The position numbers were made by a program, and so were the translations under genes. 64,000 nucleotides of DNA from Candidatus Brachybacter algidus (GTDB lineage Bacteria > Bacteroidota > Bacteroidia > Chitinophagales > Saprospiraceae), in the NCBI GenBank assembly GCA_016711705.1, contig JADJSK010000016.1, positions 62,001 through 126,000 of the forward strand. Reading direction: 5' to 3'. How positions within the stretch are numbered: the first letter of the stretch is position 1; each line of letters begins with the position of its first letter. Positions 16,223 through 25,513 of this stretch are shown here, in pieces. The notes beneath the pieces are model-generated. The model was not told the DNA's origin. It saw only the letters and a list, made by a program, of their open reading frames with translations, and ran no database searches.

Positions 16223-17503
16223 ATGTTTGATGCCGGGTCTATAAAAAACACTTCCTATAAAGTTGTATTGCCGTTTTACGTATATGCGGCATGTTCATTC
16301 TTAGTTGCTACCATTTTTTTACTCACATCGACAGAAGCTTTTAAAGGTCATTATTTTCATCCCCATATCCTGGCGATCACCCATACTATGGCACTTGGTT
16401 GGGGGACGATGATCATTTTAGGTGCAAGTCACCAGCTAGTACCGGTGCTGATAGAGTCAAAGCTTTACAGTAATATTTTGGCTTATATATCCTTTATCCT
16501 TGCCGCCATTGGAATACCCCTACTGGTATATGGATTCTATGTATTCGATATGCGCTGGCCAGCTCAGTGGGGCGGATGGTTGGTAGTCTTGGCTCTATTC
16601 GCTTATATGATTAACATAGCTGTGAGCATGGTAAAAAGTAAGCATGAAAGTGTCCATGCGGTATTTGTATTCACAGCGACTACCTGGTTGTGTTTTACCG
16701 CTATTTTGGGGCTTGCGCAGGTGTATAATTTTACAAGTATTTTATTGCCTGAGAGCTCTTTGCACTACTTAACGTTGCATGCTCATGCAGGTATAATAGG
16801 TTGGTTTTTATTATTGATCATTGGAGTTGCTTCCAGATTGATCCCTATGTTTTTAATATCTAAATATAGCAATGTTCGATTGTTGTGGTGGATATATGCA
16901 CTAATAAATGGGGCATTGCTGATATTCGTAATATTATTCCTTTATCCAGGAAGAGAAGCTTTATTATTTATTCCTGTGATAACTGTATTCATTGCAATAA
17001 GTCTATTTATTTATTATTGTTATTGGGCTTATAAAAAAAGGATAAGGAAGCAAGTAGATGAACAAGTAAAATTATCTTTGATTTCAGTAGTCATGTTGTT
17101 GCTTCCGGTACTGTTTTTAATTTTAGTAATTGTCACTTTAATTCTTACTTCCGGAGAACAATTGAATCTTATAATTTCTTATGGATTTATTATATTTTTT
17201 GGTTGGATTACAGCAATTATAATGGGCATGACATTTAAAACACTCCCATTTATTGTGTGGAATAAAGTTTATCATCATCTATCAGGGCTAGGCAAGACAC
17301 CTAGTCCAAAAGACTTATTTAATAACCCTGTATTTAAAATTATGGCGATTGCGTATTTAGCCGGTTTTATAATATTTACTTTAGGGATTTTGTTTGGTAA
17401 CAGCATTGTTTTGAAGTTGGGGGCAATCTTCCTATTGATTACAGCCGTTTTATATAACTGGAATGTCCTGAAAGTATTAATGCATAAACCTATAAAACTA
17501 TGA
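16223..17503 (+). CDS. Polytopic heme-copper/NnrS-like membrane protein
   Basis: The 426 residues form about 12 hydrophobic helices. Histidines lie at helix positions typical of the heme-copper oxidase subunit I / NnrS superfamily: HPHILAITHTMALGWGTM (residues about 46-64), GASHQLVP (about 68-75) and LTLHAHAGIIGWF (about 184-197). It is much shorter than NorB or CcoN and lacks an obvious complete copper-site set. NnrS proteins are heme-copper membrane proteins that protect cells from NO stress, and the operon context supports that role. The stop overlaps the next start by four bases (ATGA), indicating translational coupling. Confidence 0.7.
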   Translation: MFDAGSIKNTSYKVVLPFYVYAACSFLVATIFLLTSTEAFKGHYFHPHILAITHTMALGWGTMIILGASHQLVPVLIESKLYSNILAYISFILAAIGIPLLVYGFYVFDMRWPAQWGGWLVVLALFAYMINIAVSMVKSKHESVHAVFVFTATTWLCFTAILGLAQVYNFTSILLPESSLHYLTLHAHAGIIGWFLLLIIGVASRLIPMFLISKYSNVRLLWWIYALINGALLIFVILFLYPGREALLFIPVITVFIAISLFIYYCYWAYKKRIRKQVDEQVKLSLISVVMLLLPVLFLILVIVTLILTSGEQLNLIISYGFIIFFGWITAIIMGMTFKTLPFIVWNKVYHHLSGLGKTPSPKDLFNNPVFKIMAIAYLAGFIIFTLGILFGNSIVLKLGAIFLLITAVLYNWNVLKVLMHKPIKL

Positions 17504-17823
17504 ATATAATTACCAATAATACAGCCAAATGCTCGATGGGCCTCGATGCTCTTTTGGAAGTTTTGGATCCGGAAATAGGTCTGAATGTCGTAGACCTGGG
17601 TTTGATATATCAATTAGATTTTGATGATCTTGCTAAAAACGTATATTGCAGCATGACATTGACTACACAATTTTGTCCGATGGGTCAATCCATTACAAAT
17701 GGTGTTAAGAATGCATTGCAAAATACATTTGCAGACTATACAATAGAAGTAGAATTAACGTTCGATCCGGCATGGAGTCATGAAATGATTTCGGAAGAAG
17801 GTCAAATCTTTTTAAATAAATAA
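17500..17823 (+). CDS. MIP18/PaaD-type (DUF59) metal-sulfur cluster assembly factor
   Basis: The 107-residue length fits the family. The core is LLEVLDPEIGLNVVDLGLIYQLDFD, then SMTLTTQFCPMGQSI with the conserved Cys, and VELTFDPAWSHEMISEEG. Such proteins help transfer or assemble Fe-S clusters (SufT/MIP18/PaaD family). In this operon it would complement RIC during recovery from NO damage. It is coupled to the gene before (4-base overlap) and separated by 2 bases from the Rrf2 gene. Confidence 0.88.
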   Translation: MNIITNNTAKCSMGLDALLEVLDPEIGLNVVDLGLIYQLDFDDLAKNVYCSMTLTTQFCPMGQSITNGVKNALQNTFADYTIEVELTFDPAWSHEMISEEGQIFLNK

Positions 17824-17825
17824 TT

Positions 17826-18257
17826 ATGCTAAGCCTAACCTGTAAAACAGCTATTAAAGCAGTTATCTTCCTCGCCTCCAAATTCAAATCCGGAGCCAAA
17901 TCCGGCATTATTGAAATAGCTGAATATATAGATGCAAGCGAGCACTCTGTGGGAAAAATGCTACAAACACTTGTCAAAGAAAATGTCATCAACAGCTCCA
18001 AGGGGCCCAACGGTGGTTTTTACATTGATGCTGATCAGAAAAATCAACCCATCATTAATATTGTTTTTGCAATAGATGGTAAAGATGTATTTAATCAATG
18101 CGGTCTGGGCCTGAGCGAATGTTCGGCTGATCACCCTTGTCCTATTCACGAAGACTATAAAGCGGTAAGAGACCTATTCAATAAAATGTGTCTGGACAAA
18201 AAGATTGCTGAACTATGTGATCCCGTGGATAGCGGAATGGCTTATTTGGTGGGGTGA
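17826..18257 (+). CDS. Rrf2-family regulator closing the ric operon (NsrR-like)
   Basis: The 143-residue protein has a winged helix (SLTCKTAIKAVIFLAS; SEHSVGKMLQTLV; KGPNGGFY) and cysteines 92, 99 and 105 in C-x6-C-x5-C, the same spacing as the Rrf2 at 4444-4884; the two are clear paralogues. The cysteines fit Fe-S ligation and NO sensing. As the last gene of the operon it is likely to control its own transcription through the palindrome at 13709-13730 (inference). A repeat array follows directly after its stop codon. Confidence 0.86.
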   Translation: MLSLTCKTAIKAVIFLASKFKSGAKSGIIEIAEYIDASEHSVGKMLQTLVKENVINSSKGPNGGFYIDADQKNQPIINIVFAIDGKDVFNQCGLGLSECSADHPCPIHEDYKAVRDLFNKMCLDKKIAELCDPVDSGMAYLVG

Positions 18258-19140
18258 TTAGTGATCGGGTGATAAGGTGATCGGGTGATAAGGTGATCGT
18301 GTAATAAGAGTAAGCAGCACTTCTTTTTATTAATTTCAGGCGATTATCGAACAATAGGAACCCCAAAATAAAGTCGCTTCCGGTAATCATTCTAATTTCA
18401 TATTTCTAACTTCTAATTTTATAGTAGAATCAGTGAAATCCGAGCAATCCCTAAAATCCGTGATTCAGAAAAATAGGTGATTGGGTGATTGGGTGATCGG
18501 TAATAAGAGTAAGCAGCACTTCTTTTTATTAATTTCATGCGATTATCGAACAATAGAAACCCCAAAATAAAGTCGCTTCCGGTAATCATTCTAATTTCAT
18601 ATTTCTAACTTCTAATTTTATAGTAGAATCAGTGAAATCCTTTAATTCCCCGCATTTGTTGGTAGGCAAGCGTGGTTCAGAAAAATTAATAATCGGGTGA
18701 TCGGGTGATCGGGTAATAAGAGTAAGCAGCACTTCTTTTTATTAATTTCAGGCGATTATCGAACTATAAGAACCTGAAAATAAAGTCACTTACGGTAATC
18801 ATTCTAATTTCAAATTTCTAACTTCTAATTTTAGAAAGCAATCAGTGAAATCCTTTAATTCCCCGCATTTGTTGGCAGGCAAGCGTGGTTCAGAAAAATT
18901 AATAATCGGGTGATCGGGTGATCGGGTGATCGGTAATAAGAGTAAGCAGCACTTCTTTTTATTAATTTCAGGCGATTATCGAACAATAGGAACCCCAAAA
19001 TAAAGTCGCTTCCGGTAATCATTCTAATTTCATATTTCTAACTTCTAATTTTATAGTAGAATCAGTGAAATCCGAGCAATCCCTAAAATCCGTGATTCAG
19101 AAAAATAGGTGATTGGGTGATTGGGTGATTGGGTGCTCAG
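18258..19140 (+). repeat. Four-copy array of ~200-220-bp units in A-B-B-A order
   Basis: The marker GTAATAAGAGTAAGCAGCAC starts at about 18301, 18500, 18713 and 18933, giving periods of 199, 213 and 220. Each unit contains TTATTAATTTCA-GGCGATTATCGAAC, AATAAAGTCGCTT-CGGTAATC and ATTTCATATTTCTAAC. Units are joined by short GTGATCGG or GTGATTGG microsatellites of variable number. Units 1 and 4 share one tail (GAGCAATCCCTAAAATCCGTG); units 2 and 3 share another (AATTCCCCGCATTTGTTGG). No spacers, no coding. The rest of the gap to 19363 is plain AT-rich DNA. Confidence 0.9.
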
Positions 19141-19363
19141 GTGATGTTGAGCTGACGGAATAGCGTACATTTTAATTGTTCTCGCAATTATCATTGAAAT
19201 ATAATTAGCCCCGTATTCATTCTGACTAGTCGTTTAACTTTATAAAATCTAACATTTTTATATAAATTTACGAGATAGAAAAAATAATTAAGGTTACCGA
19301 AAGTTGAATTAAAAAGGTTCTTTCGGGATTACTTTTTGATTAAAAGATCATTAAGAGTATAAT

Positions 19364-20764
19364 TTGGAAATTCCACACATAAATAGAACTGCTGGGCTAC
19401 TTGCATTTGGAGTAATGGCTGTTATTCTGATGCTGGCTGTCTACTTCACGCATGCCAGAATGCTTTTTGTAGATGCACCTTTCATACTAACCAACATTCT
19501 AAACGAAAGTCATCCGATGATTATGGAACATCGCTATGGTTCTATAATTACTCAATTGTGGCCATGGCTCGGCTCCTTAATAGGAATGTCACTCGAGAGC
19601 TTAATGTACATCTATAATGCGTCATTCAATGTATTTTATCTGGCAGTTTGCGCATTGTTGGTATTCAAATTTAAAGAATATGCACTTGCTGTCGTCATGG
19701 CTTTGTATTATACACTGATGGTCAGTGATGCCTTTTATTGGACCAATAATGAAATACACCAGGCAGTTGGTTGGATGTTCCTTTGGCTAGGATTATATAA
19801 GTATCAAAAAAGTAGAGAGACTCCTTTAATGTTTCGTTTAATCAGTTTCGGAATAATTGGAGCTCTGGCTGTTTTGACACATCCGTTGATGATCATTGTG
19901 GTAGCTTTTGTATGGGTTTATTACCTGCTCGAGGAAAGACCACCTATAAAAGACCAAAAATTAACTATACTGTTTTCGGCCATTGTGATGATGGCCATCA
20001 CTGCTCGAGTATTGCTTAGTGTCTTCGGTGGGTGGTATGACGCCGGCAAAATATCGGTGATTGGAGAAAGTGGAATGGCTAATGTATTTGGTTTTTTGGA
20101 AAAGCCACTATTTGGTGAATTAATGAGGTTGTATGTCACTCGATATTGGTTGGCTTTAATTGTTTTTATTGCAGCAGTTGGAATTACAATTTATGAAAAA
20201 AAATATCTGATCACAACACTAATTTTATTATTTTTTGGAATTTATAATGCATTGTTTCTGACCGTATTTGATTCATTTATTCCGTTTTATTCTGAGAGTG
20301 AATTGATGCCACTGACTATTATTTTTGGAATTCCATTGATGCATTCTATTGGCAAATATTTAAATGAACAAAGATTATTAATTGTGTTGGGTGGCATATT
20401 TGCCATAAGTTTATTTAATATTTTTAATGCCGGAGCGGTTTACAATAATCGGGTTGAGGCAACAAAAGCCAGACTCAATGAAATGAAGTCCAACAATATT
20501 ACCAAACTCATTTTGACAGAAACGGAGGCACTGAAAAAAACCTATGTAATGTATTGGGGGCTTCCTGTAGAAAGTTTATTTGCCTCCATTATTTCAGGTG
20601 ATCCTGTTCAAAGGACTTTTATAATTGTATCTGCAAAGGATACCGCAGTTAAATCGAAAACTATGCCCAATGTGTGGTTAGATTGTTTTAAGGAGAAGCC
20701 AATTCGGGAGATGAATGGGAGTTATTTCAATGTAGATTCTACTTCGGAATATAATATCAAATAA
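19364..20764 (+). CDS. Polytopic membrane protein, possible GT-C glycosyltransferase-like
   Basis: The 466 residues carry about 10 hydrophobic helices, beginning within residues 9-28, and a soluble C-terminal domain of about 100 residues. The start is TTG at 19364; a stop codon lies 12 bases upstream in frame and no ATG comes before residue 18. A first loop with an Asp after the opening helix (FVDAPFILTNILNESHP) and an aromatic-rich periplasmic face resemble lipid-linked-sugar glycosyltransferases of the GT-C fold, but I see no decisive motif. It stands alone between two long non-coding gaps. Confident as a membrane protein, not in function. Confidence 0.6.
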   Translation: MEIPHINRTAGLLAFGVMAVILMLAVYFTHARMLFVDAPFILTNILNESHPMIMEHRYGSIITQLWPWLGSLIGMSLESLMYIYNASFNVFYLAVCALLVFKFKEYALAVVMALYYTLMVSDAFYWTNNEIHQAVGWMFLWLGLYKYQKSRETPLMFRLISFGIIGALAVLTHPLMIIVVAFVWVYYLLEERPPIKDQKLTILFSAIVMMAITARVLLSVFGGWYDAGKISVIGESGMANVFGFLEKPLFGELMRLYVTRYWLALIVFIAAVGITIYEKKYLITTLILLFFGIYNALFLTVFDSFIPFYSESELMPLTIIFGIPLMHSIGKYLNEQRLLIVLGGIFAISLFNIFNAGAVYNNRVEATKARLNEMKSNNITKLILTETEALKKTYVMYWGLPVESLFASIISGDPVQRTFIIVSAKDTAVKSKTMPNVWLDCFKEKPIREMNGSYFNVDSTSEYNIK

Positions 20765-20819
20765 AAATATAGTTATTATCACATTTATGCTAAGAAAATG
20801 GGTTTCAACAAATAGACTC

Positions 20820-21100
20820 ACAGAGCTCTTTTGACTTTATTTTAAACGAGAGCTTATTTGTTTTTGACTTCTTTGTTATTTTATAGTTTTATAGTTTTAG
20901 AGTGCGCAAAGGAATTTTGACTGGTGTCAAATACTACTCCGATCAGACCGTATCTAAAATTGGTTAGCAACAATAATTTGCCGTTGAATTGTGTCAACGG
21001 ATCGGAGGACAAATATGATAGGACTTCAGTCCCTGGTTCTATATTCTTTCTTTTTTAAAGTTAATTGAAACATGTAGGAACATAGAACACATAGGGATTT
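20820..21100 (+). repeat. Dispersed ~270-bp repeat with REP-like palindromes (copy 1)
   Basis: Closely matches 43735-44000 (shared blocks TAGAGTGC-CAAAGG, CAAATA-TACTCCGATCA, TTTGCCGTTGAATTGTGTC, GATAGGACTTCAGTCCC, TTAATTGAAACATGTAGGAA). It contains two hairpin-forming palindromes, CCGTTGA-N6-TCAACGG and GGACTTCAGTCC. The rest of the gap (20765-21430) is non-coding debris. Confidence 0.75.
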
Positions 21101-21429
21101 GACTGGCTTCAAATTTTGATCCTTTAAGGGATTGAACAAGCGAGGGCTGCGTATCACGCTGGAGGATGTCGCCCATGCTTAGTCAGTCAGGCAGGCTTCA
21201 AGGCTTGGAGGGCATTAGCCACTAATTGCACGAATTTGCACGAATTTATGTGTTTGGGTTGCGATGTATGATTTGGAAAATTATCTTCGATGCTTCTTAA
21301 GTTGTAGTTTATATAGGATTTTGAAAATGGAAGTATATGGCTTTGTCAAAATAAATTTTGGTGACACACGAACGTAGGTAAACCTACGCTCAGCGCCAGA
21401 TCTAGCAATTGGACTGTTTCCATATTTTC

Positions 21430-21640
21430 CTATTTATTATTCACCTTTATCTTTATTCCCTCTACTAACTTTTTCACAACTTTCTTGCCCGCGTCTTTGA
21501 CATATCGGACATCTACGTTTTCGTTGTAATTATTTACGTCCTGTTCGGCAATGCCGATAAAGGGGGTTTTTTCCGTACTAATGTGAACATCTAATCTAAA
21601 TTTCTTAAGTAGGTTTGTAATTAAATCATCCCATGAATAA
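21430..21640 (-). pseudogene. C-terminal remnant of an unrecognised protein
   Basis: A minus-strand frame of about 68 codons, without a start codon, ends at TAG 21430-21432. It reads like real protein: WDDLITNLLKKFRLDVHIS, then TPFIGIAEQDVNNYNENVDV and a lysine-rich end (KDAGKKVVKKLVEGIKIKV). A stop lies just upstream in frame near 21655. I read it as the 3' end of a lost gene and cannot name the family. Confidence 0.45.
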
Positions 21641-21750
21641 GATCATGTCGCAATATTAAAATCATTGCCAATGAGTAGCGCTTATAAATTCATGTTTTAT
21701 TTTTTGTATGGTTTATCGCTAGATCAAATATATTTGATTTTAAACTAAAA

Positions 21751-23379
21751 CTACTTTACATGAATAAATCGATAACCTATATTCTCCTCTAAATTCAAAG
21801 TGCGAATCTCATAAACACCCTCCGGCAAATCGCTGATTTTAATTTCGTTACTATCAATTGAATTGATCTTCAATATCTTAACAACTTTACCCAATGAATT
21901 TATAATCGCCACCTCCGGTTTCAGTTCCTTTTCTAAACCTGAAAATGAAACATGAATTATGTCTGATGCAGGATTCGGAAATACGGTCATTTCGGGAAAT
22001 GGATTGTTGCAACTATTTCTTACAGAGATGGTATAAAAGTAGCTTTCAGACCCATTCAGGTCAACTTGTTTTATCTTATAATAATAATTTCCATCGGACT
22101 TTAGGTCACTTTCATCTGTAAAACTGTAAGTGCTTCCATTGAAACTATTGCTCGCCTTAACTCTTCCTATTGGAACAAATTCCTCCGCTTTTGTACCTCT
22201 CCAAATCTCAAAATAATCATTATTTATTTCAGCGGAAGTAATCCACGACAAAAGAATGTTATCGCAAGAAGTTGATTGTCCGGTGAAAGAGTGCAAAACA
22301 ACAGGTAGGGGGAGGCTACAAGAAATTGCTGATGGATAATCGCCAATTATCGTCCATCCTTTACCAGATATCAGATTAGTCCGGGCACTTACAGCATTTG
22401 TTCCATATTGCCTGCCTGTGGCGCCCAATTCACGATTATTTGGAGTTAATGGGTTTGAATTCCACCCAATAAGAGTAGAAGAATAGTTTATACAATCCAT
22501 TCCACAGCTAATCAACATCGCATTCATTACTACAGATGGATTTAACGCCCAACTTCCTATGTCCTGATTGAAAGATGTGGCACTAGTAAACATGATATAC
22601 ATATTTGTAACATTAGATACATCCCAACTTCCTATGTCCTGATTGAAAACCATGGCATTCTGAAACATAGAACCCATATTTGTGACATTAGATACGTCCC
22701 AACTTCCTATGTTCTGATTGAAAGATGAAGCATAAAGAAACATAGAACTCATATCCGTGACATTAGAGGTATTCCAGCTTCCTATGTCCTGATTGAAAAC
22801 TGTGGCATTCAGAAACATGGCACTCATATTTATAACATTAGAGGTATTCCAGCTTCCTATGTTCTGATTGAAAGCGTTGGCTTGATAAAACATCAATCTC
22901 ATATCTGTAACATTAGATACATCCCAACTTCCTATGTCCTGATTGAAAGATGTGGCACTAGCAAACATGAATCTCATATCCGTAACATTAGAAAGATTCG
23001 GTGCATCAGTAGCATTTGAATTCAAATTGGAACACCCATAAAATGAATAAGCCATACTAGTCCAGGCAATATCGCCCCATTGGCCAATATTGATGATTTT
23101 CAGTGCGTCTCCTCCATTGTTAAAAAAAATTCTGGGAAATGAGCCTGTAATCCTTATGGTGTATGTTCCGGGTGTTCCAAAATTATGGGTCACACTGCCT
23201 GTGATACCTGTTTGGTCATATATCCCATCATTGTTCCAGTCCACGCTGTAATTGTATCCTGTCCCTGTAGTAGGTATGGTAATGCAGCTGCTGCATGAAG
23301 TGCCGGCATTGTTGGTCTTCCATGTAGTGATAAATGGAGCCTGGGCAGTCATTAGACTTGTTGTTAATATGGCGAAACA
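21751..23379 (-). pseudogene. BspA-like (DUF285) T9SS surface protein, 5' end cut off by an IS256-family insertion
   Basis: Within the 533 residues readable from ATG 23352 are a PKD-like start, about seven tandem 25-residue DUF285 repeats (pattern [18 protein letters not shown]), a linker domain, and a C-terminal T9SS sorting domain ([12 protein letters not shown], near residue 455, to the end). The frame upstream of 23352 reads [10 protein letters not shown], most of a signal peptide, and runs into the insertion sequence. The missing start lies on the far side: with the IS and one copy of the 8-bp duplication removed, ATG 24724-24726 is in frame and gives [20 protein letters not shown], a perfect signal peptide (intact protein about 549 residues). 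As it stands, export is lost. Such proteins usually sit on the cell surface and mediate adhesion. Confidence 0.88.
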
Positions 23380-23387
23380 AAGTGTAA
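23380..23387. repeat. 8-bp target-site duplication, left copy
   Basis: AAGTGTAA, identical to 24706-24713. Eight bases is the usual duplication size for IS256-family elements. Confidence 0.85.
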
Positions 23388-24705
23388 GGTACTAAGCCAT
23401 AAAGTGTGTAAGTTATAAAAATGAATAAATTTATAACGAAAAACAAAAAAGCAAATGGATTCAAAAGATTTTATCAGTGATGAGATTTTAAAGCAATTTA
23501 AGACAGGAGATGAATTGATGAGTTTTCTAACATCGATTCAAAAACGAGGGATAGAAAAGATACTAGAGGGCGAAATGGATAGCCACCTTGGATATGAAAA
23601 GCACGATAAAACCGGTGCACCAAACTCAAGAAATGGGTTTAGTAATAAGAAGATTAAAACTAGTTTTGGAGAGGATAACATTCAGGTACCAAGAGATAGA
23701 GATGGTAGTTTTTCACCGATGCTTGTTCCAAAGCGAAAAGGAATGGCTGAAGGTATAGAAAATATCATCATTTCATTGTATTCAAGGGGCATGAGTAATA
23801 GCGATATAGAAAACCAGATCAGGGATCTATACAATGTAGAAGTATCAACTTCAACGATTTCAAGAATAACAAATGCTATAACAGAGGATATTGTAGCATG
23901 GCAAAATAGGCCGCTGGAAGATGTCTATTTGATTGTCTGGTTAGATGGAATTGTATTTAAGGTAAGAGAACAATCCAAGGTAATAAACAAGACGATTTAT
24001 ATAGCGATCGGCCTGAGGCAAGATGGTATAAAGGAAGTGTTGGGTTTGTGGCTAGGGTGGAAAGAGAGCTCCAGCTTTTGGATGAGTGTATTGACAGACA
24101 TGAAAGCACGTGGTGTAAATGATATACTCATAACAGCTACAGACAATTTAAATGGTTTTACGGAAACGATCAAAACGGTTTTCCCACAATCAAACACTCA
24201 AATATGCATTGTCCATCAGATCAGAAATGCATGCAAATTTGTGTCATATAAAGACCGAAAGCCATTTACAGCTGATATGAAGAAAATATATGGAGCGCCA
24301 ACGAAACAATCAGCAGAGGCAGCATTTAAGGACTTTGCAATGACTTGGGAAGATAAGTATCCGTATTCAGTACAATCATGGAGGACTAACTGGGATGAAT
24401 TAACGACTTTTTCAGCTTCCCCTTAGAAATCCGTAAGATTATGTATACAACTAATTTAATAGAGAACCTGAATGGAAAAATCAGAAAATATACAAAAAAC
24501 AAGCTTTCTTTTCCAACTGATGAATCTGTTATGAAATCAGTTTATCTGGCCATAAGAGAAGCTACAAGGAAATGGTCCATGCCTATTCATAACTGGGGCG
24601 TGGTAACCAATCAATTTATTATTATCTTTGGAGAGAGATTAACCAATTTTATGAAAGCTTAGGGGAGCCCAAAAAAACAACTTACACACTTTGTGGGATA
24701 GTGTC
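23388..24705 (+). mobile_element. IS256-family insertion sequence, 1318 bp, with 27-bp imperfect terminal inverted repeats
   Basis: The left end (23388-23414) and the reverse complement of the right end (24679-24705) match at 21 of 27 positions, with a perfect core AAAGTGTGTAAGTT. Both ends are flanked by AAGTGTAA. One transposase gene fills the element. The size and duplication length agree with the family. It is inserted within the signal-peptide codons of the BspA-like gene, in the opposite orientation to that gene. Slightly diverged ends but identical target duplications suggest a fairly recent insertion. Confidence 0.92.
23455..24662 (+). CDS. IS256-family (mutator-type) transposase, one frameshift
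   Basis: The transposase has an N-terminal helix-turn-helix region ([12 protein letters not shown]), the DDE-type catalytic core with Asp in [11 protein letters not shown] and Asp in [10 protein letters not shown], the [10 protein letters not shown] motif, and a likely catalytic Glu in NWDELTTF. The first frame stops at 24426. Adding one T to a five-T run near 24410 restores [25 protein letters not shown] through to 24662. About 402 residues is normal for the family. If the frameshift is real the element is immobile; if it is a read error the element is intact. Confidence 0.9.
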
Positions 24706-24713
24706 AAGTGTAA
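24706..24713. repeat. 8-bp target-site duplication, right copy
   Basis: AAGTGTAA, the partner of 23380-23387. Confidence 0.85.
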
Positions 24714-24726
24714 AAATAATTTTCAT
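24714..24726 (-). pseudogene. Detached start of the BspA-like surface protein gene
   Basis: On the minus strand, ATG at 24724-24726 begins the first codons (M-K-I-I-F-), which run into the target duplication and rejoin the body of the gene once the IS is removed. Any original promoter would lie at 24727 and above. Confidence 0.8.
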
Positions 24727-25513
24727 ATAATAATGTTTTAGTTCTTTAAAATTCTGACTCTAATGATCCTGGATTTGATTGCATTTCACATAATTCTAAT
24801 CCGCAGGGAGTACAATTAGTGCAAATCACCCTCCTGGTGTCTCATTAGGAAAAAAGAATGTCCATTGTGAATATTAATCCCAGTAAAAGTTTGTTGTTTG
24901 TCGTTTGTTGTTTGTCGTTTGTCTTGTCAAACCAATTTCCATTGAGTATATTTCCAATATTTGATAACAATCAGGTATAAAATTTTCATGCATTGAGCCC
25001 AATTTTATCTTATATATTATAAGCCATTATACTTTTCATTCACAAGAGTATTATATTGCAATCCCACCTAACCTTCATCTGTTTAATTCGTTAATTGTCT
25101 TATTCGCCAATTCGTCAATTTTCTTTTAGACTGCTTCCTCAGCTTCTTATCACCTCACCTTCCTCCCTAATCCGCTGCTTAATCGCAAATCGTATTTAGT
25201 AGTGTCTAAATTATCATAAGCTCATCGAATTATTCGCTTTCCTTCACGAAATAGATAGCTGGTGGGTATGAATGGGTGGATTGGGGGAATGAAGATTGTA
25301 GGGTTAGTCAATTCAAATTTAAGGTACAATAAGGAGTAGGAATTATTTTCATGGGTGGGAAAGAGGGGTTGGTGGGTATAAGGAGGGAAATTGATGGATT
25401 GATTTTATGAGGTGTGTTTAGAACATATATTTTTGGACAAGACAGGTTGTAGATATATAAATTGTTATAAACTATTGTTTCATAAATTTAAATAATATAT
25501 TAAAGTTAAAATC
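24727..25513. repeat. Long non-coding gap with microsatellite and dispersed repeat
   Basis: 24890-24930 holds a GTTTGTTGTTTGTC tandem tract. 25155-25290 (CCGCT-TTAATCGCAAATCGTA, TAGTGTCTAAATTAT, CACGAAATAGATAGC, GGTGGGTATGAA) recurs at 43425-43580. No gene or RNA is supported. Confidence 0.55.

Noticed and set aside
18258..19140. CRISPR array
   Set aside because: Units are ~200-220 bp without unique spacers and no cas genes are present.
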